Source: UBA12191 sp964422295
Lineage (GTDB): Bacteria; Planctomycetota; UBA8108; UBA1146
NCBI GenBank assembly: GCA_964422295.1
Contig: CAYRAM010000012.1
Coordinates: 1 to 64,000, forward strand
DNA length: 64,000 nt
Reading direction: 5' to 3'
The notes below the pieces were generated by a model, which worked only from the letters and a program-made list of their open reading frames with translations, did no database searches and was not told the DNA's origin. Of this stretch, positions 63,554-64,000 are shown piece by piece. The stretch's first letter is position 1; each line of letters begins with the position of its first letter. A program made the position numbers and the translations under genes.

Positions 63554-63784
63554 CTATTTCTCTTCGACACCCTGGCGGGGACGGTCGTGCAATATTCGAA
63601 GCACTTCCAATACTTGTTTTTCGCGCATGTGCCCCAGTTCGATGAGGATTTGTCCCAGGAATCGGTGCGGCTCACCCCTGGCTTCATCCCGGGCCTGTAG
63701 AGCAAGCCCCTCATACAGTTGCGCCGTGGTGATAAATTGAAGCTCGAATGCGACTTCGCCGAACAATCTCATCTCCTGTGCCAA
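63554..63784 (-). CDS. Stand-alone MshEN/GspE-N-like mini-protein (paralogue)
   Basis: 76 residues; TTG start after GGGAGG, with an in-frame ATG 12 bases downstream. RLFGEVAFELQFITTAQLYE and FLGQILIELGHMREKQVLEV repeat the two-unit pattern of 2248-2517, with the identical LFGEVA core. It precedes lpxK by six bases. The 63785-63884 space upstream contains a GGATCT-AG-AGATCC palindrome at 63881-63894, which overlaps the end of the next gene, and no gene. Confidence 0.75.
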   Translation of the reverse strand: MAQEMRLFGEVAFELQFITTAQLYEGLALQARDEARGEPHRFLGQILIELGHMREKQVLEVLRILHDRPRQGVEEK

Positions 63785-63884
63785 GATACCTCCCTGGAAA
63801 GCGGGAAAAAGAGCGTCACACCTTCAGAATAACCTCAGACTCCTTGGGTGACCAGTTCGACGCAAAACTTACATGTTCAGGGAT

Positions 63885-64000
63885 CTAGAGATCCCGACGA
63901 CGCCTCTCCAATTGCTGACGGTCGTAGAGTTGATCTGCATCCAAGCGCAATTCTTCAGCTTCCAGCAATCCTTGAATCAACTCGGAAGGCAAGCCTGATT
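63885..64000 (-). CDS. C-terminal 38 codons of an unidentified gene, cut by window edge
   Basis: Open frame ending in TAG at 63885-63887, Leu/Glu/Arg/Gln-rich and helical (SELIQGLLEAEELRLDADQL, then a basic RRRRDL end). Too short to assign. It would be the gene before the mini-protein on the minus strand. Confidence 0.5.
   Translation of the reverse strand, partial: SGLPSELIQGLLEAEELRLDADQLYDRQQLERRRRDL

Noticed and set aside
1..64000. CRISPR arrays, tRNAs, mobile elements
   Set aside because: All repeats are head-to-tail without spacers; no T-loop/cloverleaf candidates in the intergenic spaces; no transposase or integrase frames.

Overview
The window looks like a chromosomal segment of a Gram-negative bacterium with an LPS outer membrane and meso-DAP peptidoglycan. 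This rests on LpxK, HldE, a WaaF-type heptosyltransferase, Lnt, and a MurE carrying the DNPR motif. Gene content (FHA/Ser-Thr kinase, GldG/DUF4340 ABC operon, a deoxyhypusine-synthase-like protein, inositol-1-phosphate synthase, RpoN, bS21, and a cell-wall cluster without ftsA/ftsZ) fits best with Planctomycetota or a relative. That is an inference from composition, not a phylogeny. No rRNA, tRNA, CRISPR array, insertion sequence or prophage was found. Three 100-N blocks (1824-1923, 16434-16533, 29352-29451) each sit inside a short tandem repeat, and two of them break real genes.

Layout. 261-15888 (-): a division/cell-wall cluster transcribed from mraZ: mraZ, small orf, rsmH, ftsL, ftsI, murE, murF, ftsW, murG, LysM protein, murC, murB, ftsQ, MshEN-like mini-protein, Ala-rich membrane protein. 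Most junctions overlap by 1-4 bases. mraY and murD are absent from between murF and ftsW, and ftsA/ftsZ are absent from the end. Upstream of mraZ lie 10-bp-spaced TGGG boxes that look like the MraZ operator. 16544-17464 (-): a lineage-type protein of unknown role. 17563-26795 (+): dnaE, PLP-binding YggS family, FHA-kinase, DUF167, purine nucleoside phosphorylase, ClpP-like, purN. 26866-32824 (-): cmk, plsC, rpsA (S1 with an acidic repeat tail), a secreted protein, tyrS. 32937-38776 (-): plsY, gpsA, a divergent PII-like protein, glnA, larE-like, GT2 glycosyltransferase. 38977-40020 (+): an orphan ThiF/MoeB-type E1 protein. 40072-41085 (-): a coiled-coil protein. 41355-42101 (+): a secreted protein. 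42125-48411 (-): a five-gene Gld-like ABC exporter operon. 48545-52120 (-): lnt and rpoN. 52473-54038 (+): rpsU and inositol-1-phosphate synthase. 54208-54302 (-): a consensus promoter followed 60 nt later by a strong terminator, a candidate small RNA. 54575-54958 (-): thioredoxin-like. 55281-56381 (+): Mrp/ApbC. 56397-63784 (-): MshEN-like mini-protein, lpxK, deoxyhypusine-synthase-like, hldE, PilU-like, pilT, waaF, which ties LPS core synthesis to type IV pilus motors. 63885-64000 (-): the 3' end of a further gene.

The most unusual signals are: the pruned cell-wall cluster with an MshEN-like mini-protein in the ftsA/ftsZ position and a paralogue in front of lpxK; the deoxyhypusine-synthase-like gene coupled to hldE; a PII-like protein without the uridylylation loop just upstream of glnA; the promoter/terminator mini-transcription unit near 54.25 kb; and a recurrent pattern of 12-16 bp tandem repeats at gene borders and in low-complexity protein regions.
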